A DNA stretch of 19,240 nucleotides from Desulfuromonadaceae bacterium (GCA_030639985.1 DAOWKG010000017.1:1-19240); one strand, 5' to 3'; positions 7,421 to 15,881 are shown, counted from the stretch's first letter. A program made the numbers and translations. The notes: a model not told the origin generated them from the letters alone.

Positions 7421-8071
7421 TCAGCCAGCTGGCTGGATTTTTTCTTTACCAAGCACCTCACCCTTAAAGATGAGGACTTTTACACCAATAATTCCGTAGG
7501 TGGTCATTGCTTCAGCAAAACCGTAATCGATATCGGCACGTAAGGTATGTAGGGGCACTCGACCCTCACGATACCATTCGGTACGACTCATCTCGGCACC
7601 ACCAAGGCGTCCGGCACAGTTGATCTTGATTCCCTTTGCGCCAAACTTAAGAGCCATACTGACACTACGTTTCATTGCGCGTCGAAATGCAACCCTTCGT
7701 TCCAGCTGCAAAACCACATTTTCGGCAACCAACTGAGCATCAACTTCAGGCTTACGAACTTCCTGAATATTTATAAAGCACTCATCATCGGTGATCTTGG
7801 CAAGGTCTTTTTTCAAAACCTCTACCTCGGATCCTTTTTTACCAATAATAATACCTGGACGAGCAGCGAAAATATTAATTTTAACTTTATTCGCAGCACG
7901 CTCAAGTTCAATTTTTGAAATGCCTGCGTGATACAACCGCTTCTTCAGAAAATTACGCAGTTTCAAGTCTGCATGCAATTTTTCTGCATAATCAGAATCG
8001 GTATACCAGCGCGATTCCCATGTGCGGTTGATTCCCAGACGAAATCCTATCGGATGAACTTTCTGGCCCAA
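7421..8071 (-). CDS. rpsC: Small subunit ribosomal protein uS3 (TTG start)
   Basis: 30S head protein lining the mRNA entry channel, with helicase and fidelity roles. It has 216 residues, a little shorter than E. coli (233) because of the C-terminal tail. The N-terminus [13 protein letters not shown] is universal. A type II KH domain carries GIIIGKKG at 73-80, and the C-terminal domain has [31 protein letters not shown]. The start codon is TTG (8069-8071), fixed by the conserved N-terminus and by a near-perfect Shine-Dalgarno AGGAGG 7 bases upstream. It is 17 nt after rplV. Confidence 0.99.
   Translation of the reverse strand: MGQKVHPIGFRLGINRTWESRWYTDSDYAEKLHADLKLRNFLKKRLYHAGISKIELERAANKVKINIFAARPGIIIGKKGSEVEVLKKDLAKITDDECFINIQEVRKPEVDAQLVAENVVLQLERRVAFRRAMKRSVSMALKFGAKGIKINCAGRLGGAEMSRTEWYREGRVPLHTLRADIDYGFAEAMTTYGIIGVKVLIFKGEVLGKEKIQPAG
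7422..7435. repeat. 14-bp perfect palindrome at the end of rpsC
   Basis: CAGCCAGCTGGCTG, identical to its reverse complement, formed by the last four codons of rpsC and two bases of its stop. As RNA it can fold as CAGCC-AGCT-GGCTG. On the plus strand it is followed by GATTTTTTC, so it looks like a weak terminator for antisense transcripts. Much of it is fixed by the protein sequence, and it may have no function. Confidence 0.4.
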
Positions 8072-8088
8072 AGGGACACCTCCTCGAC

Positions 8089-8421
8089 TTACTTCACATC
8101 CAGAACCACAGTGATGTGGCTGGTAGGCTTACGAATTCGGCTGGCACGACCCTGAGCACGGGGACGAAAACGTTTGAGCACAGGACCCTGATCGACCATA
8201 ACTGTTTTTACAAACAGTTGGTCTACATCAGAAACACCTTTTTGCTCAGCGTTTGCTACAGCAGATTTCAACAGTTTAGACAAAATGGGAGCGGTCTTCT
8301 GCGGGGATACCTGAAGGATATTCATCGCATCCTGGATTCCCTTACCGCGCACCATATCAACTACGAGTCGCGCCTTGCGGGGCGACAGACGTACATTACT
8401 TAATTTAGCTTGTGCTTCCAT
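8089..8421 (-). CDS. rplV: Large subunit ribosomal protein uL22
   Basis: 50S protein whose long beta-hairpin lines the exit tunnel at its narrow point and influences macrolide binding and nascent-chain stalling. It has 110 residues. The globular part carries [18 protein letters not shown] (about 10-27), and the hairpin tip is [16 protein letters not shown] at 83-98, with no obvious insertion or deletion. ATG start with AGGAG 9 bases upstream. It is 33 nt after rpsS and 17 nt before rpsC. Confidence 0.99.
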   Translation of the reverse strand: MEAQAKLSNVRLSPRKARLVVDMVRGKGIQDAMNILQVSPQKTAPILSKLLKSAVANAEQKGVSDVDQLFVKTVMVDQGPVLKRFRPRAQGRASRIRKPTSHITVVLDVK

Positions 8422-8454
8422 TACTTGGAACTCCTGCCAGAAAATGCACTAATT

Positions 8455-8733
8455 CTATCTGACTTTACTTTTTCTATCATTTCCGTGCCCGTGGTAAGTA
8501 CGGGTCGGCGCAAATTCACCCAGCTTATGTCCAACCATATTTTCGCTGACAAAGACAGGTATAAATTTTTTGCCATTATGAACAGCAAAGGTCATACCGA
8601 CAAATTCAGGGATTATGGTCGAACGCCGTGACCATGTTTTAATCACCTTATTACGATTTGCTTCACCCTCTAGATCCACATTCCGCAACAGGCTTTCTTG
8701 GACATAAGGTCCTTTTTTAATTGATCTTGACAC
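8455..8733 (-). CDS. rpsS: Small subunit ribosomal protein uS19 (GTG start)
   Basis: 30S head protein that contacts the central protuberance. It has 92 residues. Conserved: [11 protein letters not shown] at the start, [31 protein letters not shown] in the middle, and [15 protein letters not shown] near the end. The start is GTG (8731-8733), with AGGAG 6 bases upstream. It is 22 nt after rplB. Confidence 0.99.
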   Translation of the reverse strand: MSRSIKKGPYVQESLLRNVDLEGEANRNKVIKTWSRRSTIIPEFVGMTFAVHNGKKFIPVFVSENMVGHKLGEFAPTRTYHGHGNDRKSKVR

Positions 8734-8755
8734 GAGCGTCTCCTAAATACTGAAA

Positions 8756-9583
8756 TTACTTTTTATTTCTGCGACGGACAATAAACTTATCGGTACGCCG
8801 ATTACTTCTTGTCTTATAGCCCTTGGTCGGCACACCCCATGGAGTTACCGGATGACGGCCACCAGAACTTTTACCCTCACCACCACCATGCGGGTGATCG
8901 ACCGGGTTCATTGCAACACCACGGGACTGAGGACGCTTGCCTAACCAACGATTACGACCAGCCTTACCAATTTTAATCTTCTCAAAATCGAGATTACCAA
9001 CTTGACCTACTGTGGCACGACATTCCTGCAACACCAGACGAACTTCACCTGAAGGGAGACGTAACTGAGCATAACGCCCTTCCTTGGCAGCAATCATCGC
9101 ATAGGCTCCAGCACTACGAGCCAACTGACCACCTTTCCCAACCTTAAGCTCAACGTTGTGAACCCAAGTCCCCAAAGGAATGGAACGGATAGTCATAGTG
9201 TTGCCAGGCTGGATATCAGCAGTTTCACTTGCAACTACATTAGCTCCGACTTCCAAACCGTTAGGTGCGAGGATATAACGCTTTTCGCCATCAGCATAAA
9301 ACAGTAAGGCAATCCGTGCACTACGATTGGGATCATACTCGATTGCAGCAACCCGTGCTGGCACTTCCAATTTATCCCGCCGAAAATCAACAATCCGATA
9401 CTGACGCTTATGTCCGCCACCAGTATGTCGCTTGGTTATCCGGCCTGAATTATTCCGGCCGCCAGAGCGCGTCAATGGCGCTAACAGTGATTTTTCCGGC
9501 GTACTCTTAGTGATCTCTTCAAAAGTTGAAGAGGTCATGTGCCGCCGACCGTCAGATGTAGGTTTAAACTTCTTGATGCCCAT
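8756..9583 (-). CDS. rplB: Large subunit ribosomal protein uL2
   Basis: Largest and one of the most conserved 50S proteins; needed for subunit joining and near the peptidyl-transferase centre. It has 275 residues. The RNA-binding OB-like and SH3-like domains lie at about 40-200; the C-terminal signature [13 protein letters not shown] spans 225-237 and includes His230, equivalent to the conserved histidine implicated in peptidyl-transferase activity. ATG start with GGAG 8 bases upstream. The 33-nt gap after rplW holds a small hairpin. Confidence 0.99.
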   Translation of the reverse strand: MGIKKFKPTSDGRRHMTSSTFEEITKSTPEKSLLAPLTRSGGRNNSGRITKRHTGGGHKRQYRIVDFRRDKLEVPARVAAIEYDPNRSARIALLFYADGEKRYILAPNGLEVGANVVASETADIQPGNTMTIRSIPLGTWVHNVELKVGKGGQLARSAGAYAMIAAKEGRYAQLRLPSGEVRLVLQECRATVGQVGNLDFEKIKIGKAGRNRWLGKRPQSRGVAMNPVDHPHGGGEGKSSGGRHPVTPWGVPTKGYKTRSNRRTDKFIVRRRNKK

Positions 9584-9601
9584 AATAACTACTCCGTACC
9601 T

Positions 9602-9615
9602 GCAAAGCGCTCTGC
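9602..9615 (-). repeat. Short hairpin between rplW and rplB
   Basis: On the minus strand GCAGA-GCGC-TTTGC, a 5-bp stem with one G-U pair and a GCGC loop, starting two bases after the rplW stop and ending six bases ahead of the rplB GGAG. Possibly a spacer structure; no function can be assigned. Confidence 0.25.
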
Positions 9616-9616
9616 C

Positions 9617-9904
9617 TTACACGCCATAAAAATCTATATTCTGGCCCTCTTCGAGAGTCACATATGCCTTTTTCCAGTTATTACGCTGACCAAGGTTAGC
9701 GCCAACCCGCTTCATCTTCCCACGGAACTGAATTGTATTGACCGCTTTGACTTTAACATCAAAAGCTTTTTCAACAGCCTGCTTAATCTCAATCTTATTA
9801 GCGCCCCGATCAACCTCAAAGGTGATTACCTGTGAGTTCTCCTTGAGAAGGTTAGCCTTTTCTGAGATCAACGGCTTGCGGATAATTTCGTAAAGAGGTT
9901 TCAT
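9617..9904 (-). CDS. rplW: Large subunit ribosomal protein uL23
   Basis: 50S protein at the exit of the peptide tunnel; docking site for trigger factor and SRP. It has 95 residues: the usual start [13 protein letters not shown], the central [17 protein letters not shown] loop region and a C-terminal [11 protein letters not shown]. Its ATG overlaps the rplD stop in an ATGA arrangement (4 bp), typical of translational coupling. A GGAG lies about 10 bases upstream inside rplD. Confidence 0.99.
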   Translation of the reverse strand: MKPLYEIIRKPLISEKANLLKENSQVITFEVDRGANKIEIKQAVEKAFDVKVKAVNTIQFRGKMKRVGANLGQRNNWKKAYVTLEEGQNIDFYGV

Positions 9905-10524
9905 TTTTCCAAGGCTCCTTGAATCTCACTTGCAGCAGCATCTGTCAAGACTAAATTTGGATATTTTAGAATATCGTAGACATTTACCCCTTCAGCCCGA
10001 ACCACTTTAACATTATGCAGGTTGCGTGCTGAAAGTTCAACCTTGGAGTCCGCCTGATCAATCACGATCAAGGTACCATCAGAATTGAACCGGTTGACCA
10101 GTTGCTCAAAAGATTTAGTGCTGATTTTTTCCATAACCAGCTCATTGAGTACTGTCAATTTTTCGGCCTGAAAACGTACCGACAAAGCACTACACAGCGC
10201 AGCTTTTTTGACCTTACGATTCAGTTTAAACGCATACGAGCGCGGAGATGGGCCAAAGGCCACGCCGCCACCGACAAAATGAGGTGCACGGATAGTACCT
10301 TGACGGGCATTACCGGTACCTTTTTGCCGATATGGTTTTTTACCTCCACCAGCAACTGCGCTACGATTTTTTGTTGCCGCAGAACCCTGGCGCCGAGCTG
10401 CTAGCTGATAGCGCACCATATCGTGCAAAAGATATTCTTTAACTTCAGTATTAAAAACACTGTCAGCAAGCTCACGCTCACCTACAGCCTTATTATCCTG
10501 ATCATAAACTACTACATTTGCCAT
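9901..10524 (-). CDS. rplD: Large subunit ribosomal protein uL4
   Basis: 50S protein with a long loop into the exit tunnel; in E. coli it also represses its own S10 operon by binding the rpsJ leader. It has 207 residues. The tunnel loop lies at about 45-95 with [16 protein letters not shown] (62-77) and [11 protein letters not shown] start with AGGAG 6 bases upstream, directly after a stable-looking hairpin that includes the rplC stop. No L4-type leader can fit ahead of rpsJ here (15-nt gap), so feedback of the E. coli kind is not supported by this sequence. Confidence 0.99.
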   Translation of the reverse strand: MANVVVYDQDNKAVGERELADSVFNTEVKEYLLHDMVRYQLAARRQGSAATKNRSAVAGGGKKPYRQKGTGNARQGTIRAPHFVGGGVAFGPSPRSYAFKLNRKVKKAALCSALSVRFQAEKLTVLNELVMEKISTKSFEQLVNRFNSDGTLIVIDQADSKVELSARNLHNVKVVRAEGVNVYDILKYPNLVLTDAAASEIQGALEK

Positions 10525-10535
10525 TTTCTACTCCT

Positions 10536-10549
10536 GAATCCGTAGATTC
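10536..10549 (-). promoter_or_regulatory. Hairpin with UACG tetraloop at the rplC-rplD junction
   Basis: On the minus strand GAATC-TACG-GATTC, a perfect 5-bp stem closed by C-G over a UACG loop, a member of the stable UNCG class. It begins at the last base of the rplC stop (TAG) and ends directly before the rplD Shine-Dalgarno AGGAG (10531-10535). It could influence re-initiation at rplD. Only the structure is seen; the role is inferred. Confidence 0.5.
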
Positions 10550-11172
10550 TAAGACTTAATCCCTTTGCGAATTTCAATCAAACCATTCTTAGGACCGGGA
10601 ACGGCTCCACGCACAAAGATAAGATTCAGTTCGGGACGAACTTCAACAACAATTAAGTTATGGGTAGTTACGCGAGCATTACCCATCTGACCGGGCATTT
10701 TCTTGCCCTTAATAACCTTTGCAGGCCAAGCTGACTGGCCGATTGAACCGGTCTGGCGCTTGAACATTGAACCATGACTGGCACGCCCACCGGCAAATCC
10801 CCATCGCTTGATTACACCCTGAAAGCCTTTACCTTTACTGATTCCAGTTATATCAATTCGATCACCGGGGCTGAACAAGTCACAAGCCAACTGATCGCCG
10901 ACCGCACACTCACCCAAAAGCTTGAATTCGCGTACAGAAATAAATGCACCCTTGCCAGCTTTTTTAAAATGTCCCATTTCTGGTTTATTGACTCGCCGTG
11001 ATTCCTTAGCATTAAAGCCAAGTTGCACCGCCTCGTAGCCATCAGTCTCGACAGTCTTTCTTTGCAATACTGTGCAAGGACCGACTTCCAGTACTGTCAC
11101 TGGAATTCTTTGTCCATCAGCAGCAAATATCTGACTCATGCCGATTTTTTTTCCTAATAATCCGTTGGTCAT
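10549..11172 (-). CDS. rplC: Large subunit ribosomal protein uL3
   Basis: Early-assembling 50S protein whose central extension reaches the peptidyl-transferase centre. It has 207 residues. The N-terminal GLLGKKIGMSQIF is diagnostic; the loop GKGFQGVIKRWGF, ASHGSMFKRQTGSIGQ contains Gln146, equivalent to the glutamine methylated by PrmB in E. coli. ATG start (11170-11172) with AAGGG 7 bases upstream. It is 33 nt after rpsJ and 24 nt before rplD. Confidence 0.99.
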   Translation of the reverse strand: MTNGLLGKKIGMSQIFAADGQRIPVTVLEVGPCTVLQRKTVETDGYEAVQLGFNAKESRRVNKPEMGHFKKAGKGAFISVREFKLLGECAVGDQLACDLFSPGDRIDITGISKGKGFQGVIKRWGFAGGRASHGSMFKRQTGSIGQSAWPAKVIKGKKMPGQMGNARVTTHNLIVVEVRPELNLIFVRGAVPGPKNGLIEIRKGIKS

Positions 11173-11205
11173 CGTTGTGCCCTTAAATTGCTATATGTCT
11201 TTTGC

Positions 11206-11514
11206 TTAGAGCTTTATCTCTACGTCAACACCGGCTGACAAATCAAGCTTCATCAAAGCATCAACTGTCTGCTGGGTCGGCTCCATAATATCGAGTAGGC
11301 GCTTATGCGTCCGAATCTCGAACTGCTCACGACTCTTTTTGTCAACATGTGGACCACGCAATACACAATATTTATTAATTATTGTTGGCAGTGGTATTGG
11401 TCCGACCAAACGAGATCCGGTACGTTTAGTCGTATCGACAATCTCTGCAACTGCTAGATCAAGCAAGCTATGGTCATAAGCCTTCAGGCGAATTCTAATT
11501 TTTTGAGTAGACAT
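11206..11514 (-). CDS. rpsJ: Small subunit ribosomal protein uS10
   Basis: 30S head protein that also acts as transcription factor NusE, joining NusB and NusG in antitermination and transcription-translation coupling. It has 102 residues. Conserved [15 protein letters not shown] at the start, then GPIPLPT and the [12 protein letters not shown] segment. ATG start with GAGG 8 bases upstream. It follows tuf by only 15 nt, so the S10 genes are read on from the str genes, with no space for the long leader seen in E. coli. Confidence 0.99.
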   Translation of the reverse strand: MSTQKIRIRLKAYDHSLLDLAVAEIVDTTKRTGSRLVGPIPLPTIINKYCVLRGPHVDKKSREQFEIRTHKRLLDIMEPTQQTVDALMKLDLSAGVDVEIKL

Positions 11515-11529
11515 CTATATTACCTCGTA

Positions 11530-12723
11530 TTACTCGATAACTTCGCTAACAACGCCGGCGCCAACGGTACGGCCACCTTCGCGGATTGCAAAGCGGAGCT
11601 CTTTATCCATTGCGATCGGAGTGATCAACTCTGCCGTCATGGCAATGTTGTCTCCTGGCATTACCATCTCAACGCCTTCGGGCAACTCTACTATACCGGT
11701 CACGTCGGTGGTACGGAAGTAAAACTGGGGACGATAGCCCTTGAAGAACGGGGTATGACGACCACCTTCTTCTTTGGTAAGGATGTAGGCTTCGGCCTTA
11801 AACTTGGTATGTGGAGTGATACTGCCGGGCTTGGCGAGGACTTGGCCACGCTCAATATCTTCTCGTTTGAGTCCACGAAGAAGGATACCACAGTTGTCTC
11901 CAGCCTGACCTTGATCGAGCAACTTGCGGAACATCTCAACGCCGGTAACAACGGTCTTACGGGTCTCTTTCATCCCGACAATTTCGATCTCTTCTTGGAC
12001 CTTGATGATGCCACGCTCGACCCGACCGGTTGCTACAGTACCACGACCGGAGATTGAAAAGACATCTTCTACTGGCATCAGGAAGGGGCGATCAATTGCC
12101 CGCTCGGGCTCGGGAATGTAACTATCTACCGCTGCCATGAGCTCTAATACTTTATCTTTTCCGATTTCGTCATCACGGCCTTCGAGGGCGGCAAGGGCGG
12201 AACCAGCAATGATAGGGGTATCGTCACCGGGGAAATCGTAACTGGAAAGCAGTTCTCTGATTTCCATGTCGACGAGCTCCAACAGTTCTTCGTCGTCTAC
12301 CATGTCGGCTTTGTTCAAGAACACGACCATGGATGGGACACCAACTTGGCGGGCAAGGAGGATGTGCTCACGGGTCTGTGGCATTGGACCATCAGCTGCC
12401 GAGACAACCAGAATTGCTCCGTCCATCTGAGCGGCTCCGGTAATCATATTTTTGACATAGTCGGCGTGACCAGGGCAATCAACGTGGGCATAGTGACGGT
12501 TTTCGGTCTCATACTCAACGTGGGCGGTTGCGATGGTAATTCCACGCTCGCGCTCCTCTGGTGCATTGTCGATCTGATCGAATGCCTTTACTTCTCCACT
12601 ACCGGCCTGCTCTGCCAAAACACGGGTAATTGCAGCGGTCAGTGTGGTCTTGCCGTGGTCAACGTGGCCAATTGTACCAATGTTGACATGTGGCTTAGTC
12701 CTTTCGTACTTTTCCTTGGACAT
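11530..12723 (-). CDS. tuf: Elongation factor Tu
   Basis: GTPase that delivers aminoacyl-tRNA to the ribosomal A site. It has 397 residues (E. coli 394). G domain motifs: GHVDHGKT (19-26), RGITI (60-64), DCPGH (82-86, with the catalytic His86) and NKAD (137-140). The Cys of the E. coli NKCD motif is Ala here, which still fits NKxD. Domains 2 and 3 end [15 protein letters not shown] as usual. ATG start with AGGAG 6 bases upstream, preceded by a second GAGGAG. It is 20 nt after fusA. By hand counts of a few 60-base lines, GC (about 45-62%) runs higher than in fusA (about 42-50%), with more C-ending codons. High expression or gene conversion with a second tuf copy elsewhere could explain this; neither can be tested in this window. 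Confidence 0.99.
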   Translation of the reverse strand: MSKEKYERTKPHVNIGTIGHVDHGKTTLTAAITRVLAEQAGSGEVKAFDQIDNAPEERERGITIATAHVEYETENRHYAHVDCPGHADYVKNMITGAAQMDGAILVVSAADGPMPQTREHILLARQVGVPSMVVFLNKADMVDDEELLELVDMEIRELLSSYDFPGDDTPIIAGSALAALEGRDDEIGKDKVLELMAAVDSYIPEPERAIDRPFLMPVEDVFSISGRGTVATGRVERGIIKVQEEIEIVGMKETRKTVVTGVEMFRKLLDQGQAGDNCGILLRGLKREDIERGQVLAKPGSITPHTKFKAEAYILTKEEGGRHTPFFKGYRPQFYFRTTDVTGIVELPEGVEMVMPGDNIAMTAELITPIAMDKELRFAIREGGRTVGAGVVSEVIE

Positions 12724-12743
12724 ATCTTACTCCTCTCCTCGGC

Positions 12744-14816
12744 CTAACCATTGACCTTGGCGATAATTTCTTCACTAATTGCTTTTGGCGCTTGATCGTA
12801 ATGATCAAAAACCATTGTGTAAGTAGCACGCCCCTGAGTTGCACTACGCACATCAGTGGCATAACCAAACATACTGGACAGTGGCACATGTGCTTCAATC
12901 ACCTGGGCACCACCACGGGAATCCATCCCCATAACGCGTCCACGACGGCTATTCAAGTCACCAATAACGTCGCCCATGTATTCCTCTGGGACAACGACTT
13001 CAACCGCCATGATCGGTTCAAGTAAAGCGGGGGCAGCTTTTCTGGCACCCTCTTTGAAACCCATAGAACCAGCGATTTTGAAAGCCATTTCGTTAGAGTC
13101 GACATCATGATAAGAGCCGTCAAAACAAGTTACTTTAACATCAACTATCGGGAATCCAGCCAAGACACCATTCTGAGATGCCTCTTCAGCGCCTTTACCA
13201 ACTGCAGGGATATATTCGCGAGGAATAACTCCGCCCTTGATTGCATCGATAAATTCGAAACCATCACCAGGCTCGCCTGGCTCAAGGCGCAACCAACAGT
13301 CACCATACTGACCCCGGCCACCAGACTGGCGTACAAACTTACCTTGAACTTCAACCGCCTTGGTTATCGACTCTCGATAGGCAACCTGCGGCGCACCGAC
13401 GTTACATTCAACCTTAAATTCACGCTTCATCCGGTCGACAATAACATCGAGATGCAACTCGCCCATACCCGAAAGAATCGTTTGACCGGTCTCTTCGTCA
13501 CTCCGAACCCGTAGAGAAGGATCCTCCGCCAGAAGCTTGCCCAGTGCAACGCCCATCTTCTCTTGGTCAGCCTTAGTTTTAGGCTCTACCGAAAGGTGAA
13601 TGACCGGCTCAGGAAACTCCATCGATTCAAGCAATGAAGGTTTTTGTATATTACAAAGAGTGTCACCGGTGGTGGTGTATTTCATGCCAACCGCAGCAGC
13701 AATATCACCAGAATACACCTGTTTGATCTCTTCACGTTTATTAGCGTGCATCTTCAAGAGGCGACCAAAACGTTCTTTCTTGCCCTTAGTCGAGTTAAGC
13801 ACAGTCGTACCTGACTCAGCGACACCAGAATAAACTCGGAAGAAAGTCAACTGCCCAACGAATGGGTCGGTCATAATCTTAAATGCCAAAGCTGCAAACG
13901 GAGCGTCGTCATCTGCTGGACGCACCAGTTCTTCACCGGAATCTGGATCTACACCGGTAATAGCATCAACATCTAGCGGTGAAGGCATATAGTCGATAAC
14001 TGCATCGAGAAGGGTTTGTACCCCCTTATTCTTAAATGCGCTACCACACAAAACCGGGCAAAAATTTATTTTTCGAGTGCCCTGACGAATAGCTTCCTTA
14101 ATTTCAGCAAGGGTAAGCTCTTCACCACCAAGATACTTTTCCATCAGGTCATCGTCATAAGACGAGATTTCTTCAAGCAGTGCTTCCCGAGCCGCTTCAA
14201 CGTCATCAACCATATCGGCAGGGATATCAATTACTTCGTATTTGGCACCCATTGACTCATCGTCCCAGACGATGGCTTCCATTGCGACCAAATCAACCAG
14301 ACCACGGAAATTTTCTTCCGCACCGATCGGCAACTGCAGCGGCAGTGGGTTGGCACCAAGACGGTCACGAATCATATCAACGCCGCGAGTAAAGTCGGCA
14401 CCGGTGCGATCCATCTTGTTAATAAACGCAATCCTAGGCACCCCATACTTGTCAGCCTGGCGCCAAACAGTTTCAGACTGTGGCTCAACTCCGCCAACAG
14501 AACAGAACACTGCAACAGAACCATCAAGAACCTTAAGTGAACGTTCTACTTCAATAGTAAAGTCAACGTGACCGGGAGTATCAATAATATTGACACGGTG
14601 ATCTTTCCAGAAACAAGTTGTTGCAGCCGAAGTAATGGTAATACCCCGCTCCTGCTCCATCCAGTCCATGGTCGCAGCGCCATCATGAACTTCACCGATC
14701 TTATGCGAGACTCCAGTATAATAAAGAATCCGCTCAGTAGTTGTCGTTTTTCCGGCGTCAATGTGTGCCATGATACCGATATTACGCGTTTTATTTAATG
14801 CAACCTTACGAGCCAC
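12744..14816 (-). CDS. fusA: Elongation factor G (GTG start)
   Basis: GTPase that drives translocation of tRNA and mRNA and, with RRF, ribosome recycling. It has 690 residues, slightly shorter than E. coli (704). Motifs: AHIDAGKT (17-24), RGIT (57-60), DTPGH (79-83), NKMD (133-136). The domain IV tip region with [17 protein letters not shown] and the domain V end are complete. The start is GTG (14814-14816), with AGGAG 6 bases upstream. It is 27 nt after rpsG. The canonical str-type gene placement and length suggest the housekeeping EF-G rather than a second paralogue. Confidence 0.99.
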   Translation of the reverse strand: MARKVALNKTRNIGIMAHIDAGKTTTTERILYYTGVSHKIGEVHDGAATMDWMEQERGITITSAATTCFWKDHRVNIIDTPGHVDFTIEVERSLKVLDGSVAVFCSVGGVEPQSETVWRQADKYGVPRIAFINKMDRTGADFTRGVDMIRDRLGANPLPLQLPIGAEENFRGLVDLVAMEAIVWDDESMGAKYEVIDIPADMVDDVEAAREALLEEISSYDDDLMEKYLGGEELTLAEIKEAIRQGTRKINFCPVLCGSAFKNKGVQTLLDAVIDYMPSPLDVDAITGVDPDSGEELVRPADDDAPFAALAFKIMTDPFVGQLTFFRVYSGVAESGTTVLNSTKGKKERFGRLLKMHANKREEIKQVYSGDIAAAVGMKYTTTGDTLCNIQKPSLLESMEFPEPVIHLSVEPKTKADQEKMGVALGKLLAEDPSLRVRSDEETGQTILSGMGELHLDVIVDRMKREFKVECNVGAPQVAYRESITKAVEVQGKFVRQSGGRGQYGDCWLRLEPGEPGDGFEFIDAIKGGVIPREYIPAVGKGAEEASQNGVLAGFPIVDVKVTCFDGSYHDVDSNEMAFKIAGSMGFKEGARKAAPALLEPIMAVEVVVPEEYMGDVIGDLNSRRGRVMGMDSRGGAQVIEAHVPLSSMFGYATDVRSATQGRATYTMVFDHYDQAPKAISEEIIAKVNG

Positions 14817-14843
14817 TGCTTACTCCTAAACTAAACGACTGAT

Positions 14844-15314
14844 CTACCAGCGATAATGAGCAAATGCCTTATTGGCCTCTGCCATACGATGCGTGTCTTC
14901 ACGTTTCTTGACTGCAGCACCACGGTTATTCGAAGCATCCAAAAACTCACCCGCAAGACGCTCGCGCATAGTTTTTTCACTACGACCCTTTGCGTATATT
15001 GCAATCCAACGCATTGCCAAAGCAGTACGACGGGAAGGACTAACTTCAATCGGCACCTGATAAGTAGAACCACCGACACGGCGCGACTTAACTTCGAGAA
15101 CCGGGCGTACATTCTCCATGGCAGCCTTAAAGACCTCCACAGGATCACTCCCTGATCTTTCGGCGACTAAATCAAAGGCACCATATACGATCTGCTCGGC
15201 GGTACTCTTTTTACCATCGACCATTACATTATTTACAAATTTTGCTACTAACAGATCACCAAATTTGGGATCGGGCAAAATTATCCTCTTTGGGACTTCT
15301 CTTCTTCTGGGCAT
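14844..15314 (-). CDS. rpsG: Small subunit ribosomal protein uS7
   Basis: Primary 16S rRNA-binding protein that nucleates the 30S head and touches the E-site tRNA; the str operon repressor in E. coli. It has 156 residues: [10 protein letters not shown] at the start, [15 protein letters not shown], the beta-hairpin region [11 protein letters not shown] (about 78-88) and [26 protein letters not shown] at the end. ATG start with GAGG 5 bases upstream. The gap to rpsL is only 24 nt, much shorter than the E. coli intercistronic region that carries the S7 target. Confidence 0.99.
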   Translation of the reverse strand: MPRRREVPKRIILPDPKFGDLLVAKFVNNVMVDGKKSTAEQIVYGAFDLVAERSGSDPVEVFKAAMENVRPVLEVKSRRVGGSTYQVPIEVSPSRRTALAMRWIAIYAKGRSEKTMRERLAGEFLDASNNRGAAVKKREDTHRMAEANKAFAHYRW

Positions 15315-15338
15315 AACGTCCTCTTCCTCAGACTAAAA

Positions 15339-15710
15339 TCACTTCGGGCGCTTAGCGCCATACTTTGAACGAGCTTGCCTACGATCCTTAACCCCAGCAA
15401 GGTCAAGTGTCCCACGCACAATATGATAACGAACACCAGGTAAATCCTTTACCCGACCACCACGAATCAGAACCACGGAGTGTTCCTGCAGGTTATGGCC
15501 GACACCGGGGATATACGATGTCACAACGATGCCATTAGTCAAACGAACCCGAGCTACTTTACGCAACGCAGAGTTAGGTTTCTTAGGAGTTGTGGTGTAC
15601 ACACGGGTACAAACTCCACGCCGTTGTGGACAAGATTTCAGCGCGGGAGCAGTCGATTTAGTGACCTTTTTTTTGCGTCCGTTGCGAACCAATTGGTTGA
15701 TTGTTGGCAT
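15339..15710 (-). CDS. rpsL: Small subunit ribosomal protein uS12
   Basis: 30S protein at the decoding centre, controlling accuracy. It has 123 residues. Conserved: [37 protein letters not shown], and [20 protein letters not shown]. The two positions usually altered in streptomycin-resistant mutants are both the ancestral lysine (Lys43 in TPKKPNS, Lys88 in RVKDLPG). Asp89 is the residue methylthiolated by RimO in E. coli. ATG start with GGAG 7 bases upstream. It is the first gene after the 171-bp rpoC-rpsL gap and is led by the promoter described separately. Confidence 0.99.
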   Translation of the reverse strand: MPTINQLVRNGRKKKVTKSTAPALKSCPQRRGVCTRVYTTTPKKPNSALRKVARVRLTNGIVVTSYIPGVGHNLQEHSVVLIRGGRVKDLPGVRYHIVRGTLDLAGVKDRRQARSKYGAKRPK

Positions 15711-15775
15711 CTATATTCTCCAAATAAGTATCATTATTTCAGCCACCCAAAGCTGATCTTTCTATGGGGAAAAAC
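15711..15775 (-). promoter_or_regulatory. Predicted 5' leader of the rpsL transcript
   Basis: About 65 nt between the predicted start site and the rpsL ATG. It contains a 5-bp hairpin, TCAGC-TTTGGGTG-GCTGA (15739-15756), and the ribosome-binding site GGAG (15718-15721). No uORF with a convincing start and no known riboswitch or ribosomal-protein leader is recognisable. Confidence 0.45.
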
Positions 15776-15781
15776 CCGCAG

Positions 15782-15810
15782 AGATTATCAATCGGCACGA
15801 CCTTTGTCAA
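15782..15810 (-). promoter_or_regulatory. Sigma-70 type promoter for the rpsL superoperon
   Basis: On the minus strand a perfect -35 TTGACA (15805-15810), a 17-bp spacer and a -10 TAATCT (15782-15787) preceded by TG one base upstream, making an extended -10. An overlapping GATAAT gives a better hexamer but a 15-bp spacer. Transcription should begin near 15775, about 65 nt before the rpsL ATG. The bases after the -10 (CTGCGGG) form a GC-rich discriminator, a feature of ppGpp-sensitive ribosomal promoters in E. coli. Seven A's at 15815-15821 lie just above the -35 and may act as an UP element. Activity is inferred, not shown. Confidence 0.8.
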
Positions 15811-15825
15811 GCCCTTTTTTTGTAC

Positions 15826-15847
15826 TCAGGAAATTAGGTTTTCCTGA
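15826..15847 (-). promoter_or_regulatory. Perfect 8-bp inverted repeat upstream of the rpsL promoter
   Basis: TCAGGAAA, a six-base loop ACCTAA, then TTTCCTGA on the minus strand. As RNA it would form a hairpin in the rpoC 3' UTR, but it is followed by GTACAAAAAAAGGG, not a U-tract, so it is not an ordinary intrinsic terminator on either strand. It ends 15 bp above the -35, so it could be a protein-binding operator, a processing or 3'-end-stabilising hairpin, or part of a terminator relying on Rho. Function unknown. Confidence 0.4.
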
Positions 15848-15857
15848 TCAAGCAAAC

Positions 15858-15872
15858 CCCAGCACTGCCGGG
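15858..15872 (-). terminator. Possible weak terminator hairpin after rpoC
   Basis: CCCGGC-AGT-GCTGGG on the minus strand, a 6-bp stem with one G-U pair, 9 bases after the rpoC stop, followed by GTTTGCTTG. The GC-rich stem and short U-run resemble a weak intrinsic terminator, but the U-tract is broken and the loop is only three bases. Partial read-through from rpoC into rpsL seems likely. Confidence 0.3.
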
Positions 15873-15881
15873 CTAAATATT

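Noticed and set aside
11340..11345. TTGACA on the minus strand inside rpsJ, a possible internal promoter
   Set aside because: Seventeen bases downstream is TTCGAG, not a -10 element; it encodes a conserved Val-Asp-Lys stretch.
11470..12057. 195-codon open frame on the plus strand opposite tuf
   Set aside because: It lies antisense to a certain tuf gene; codon bias in highly expressed genes often leaves the opposite strand open. The protein has no recognisable domain and no clear ribosome-binding site.
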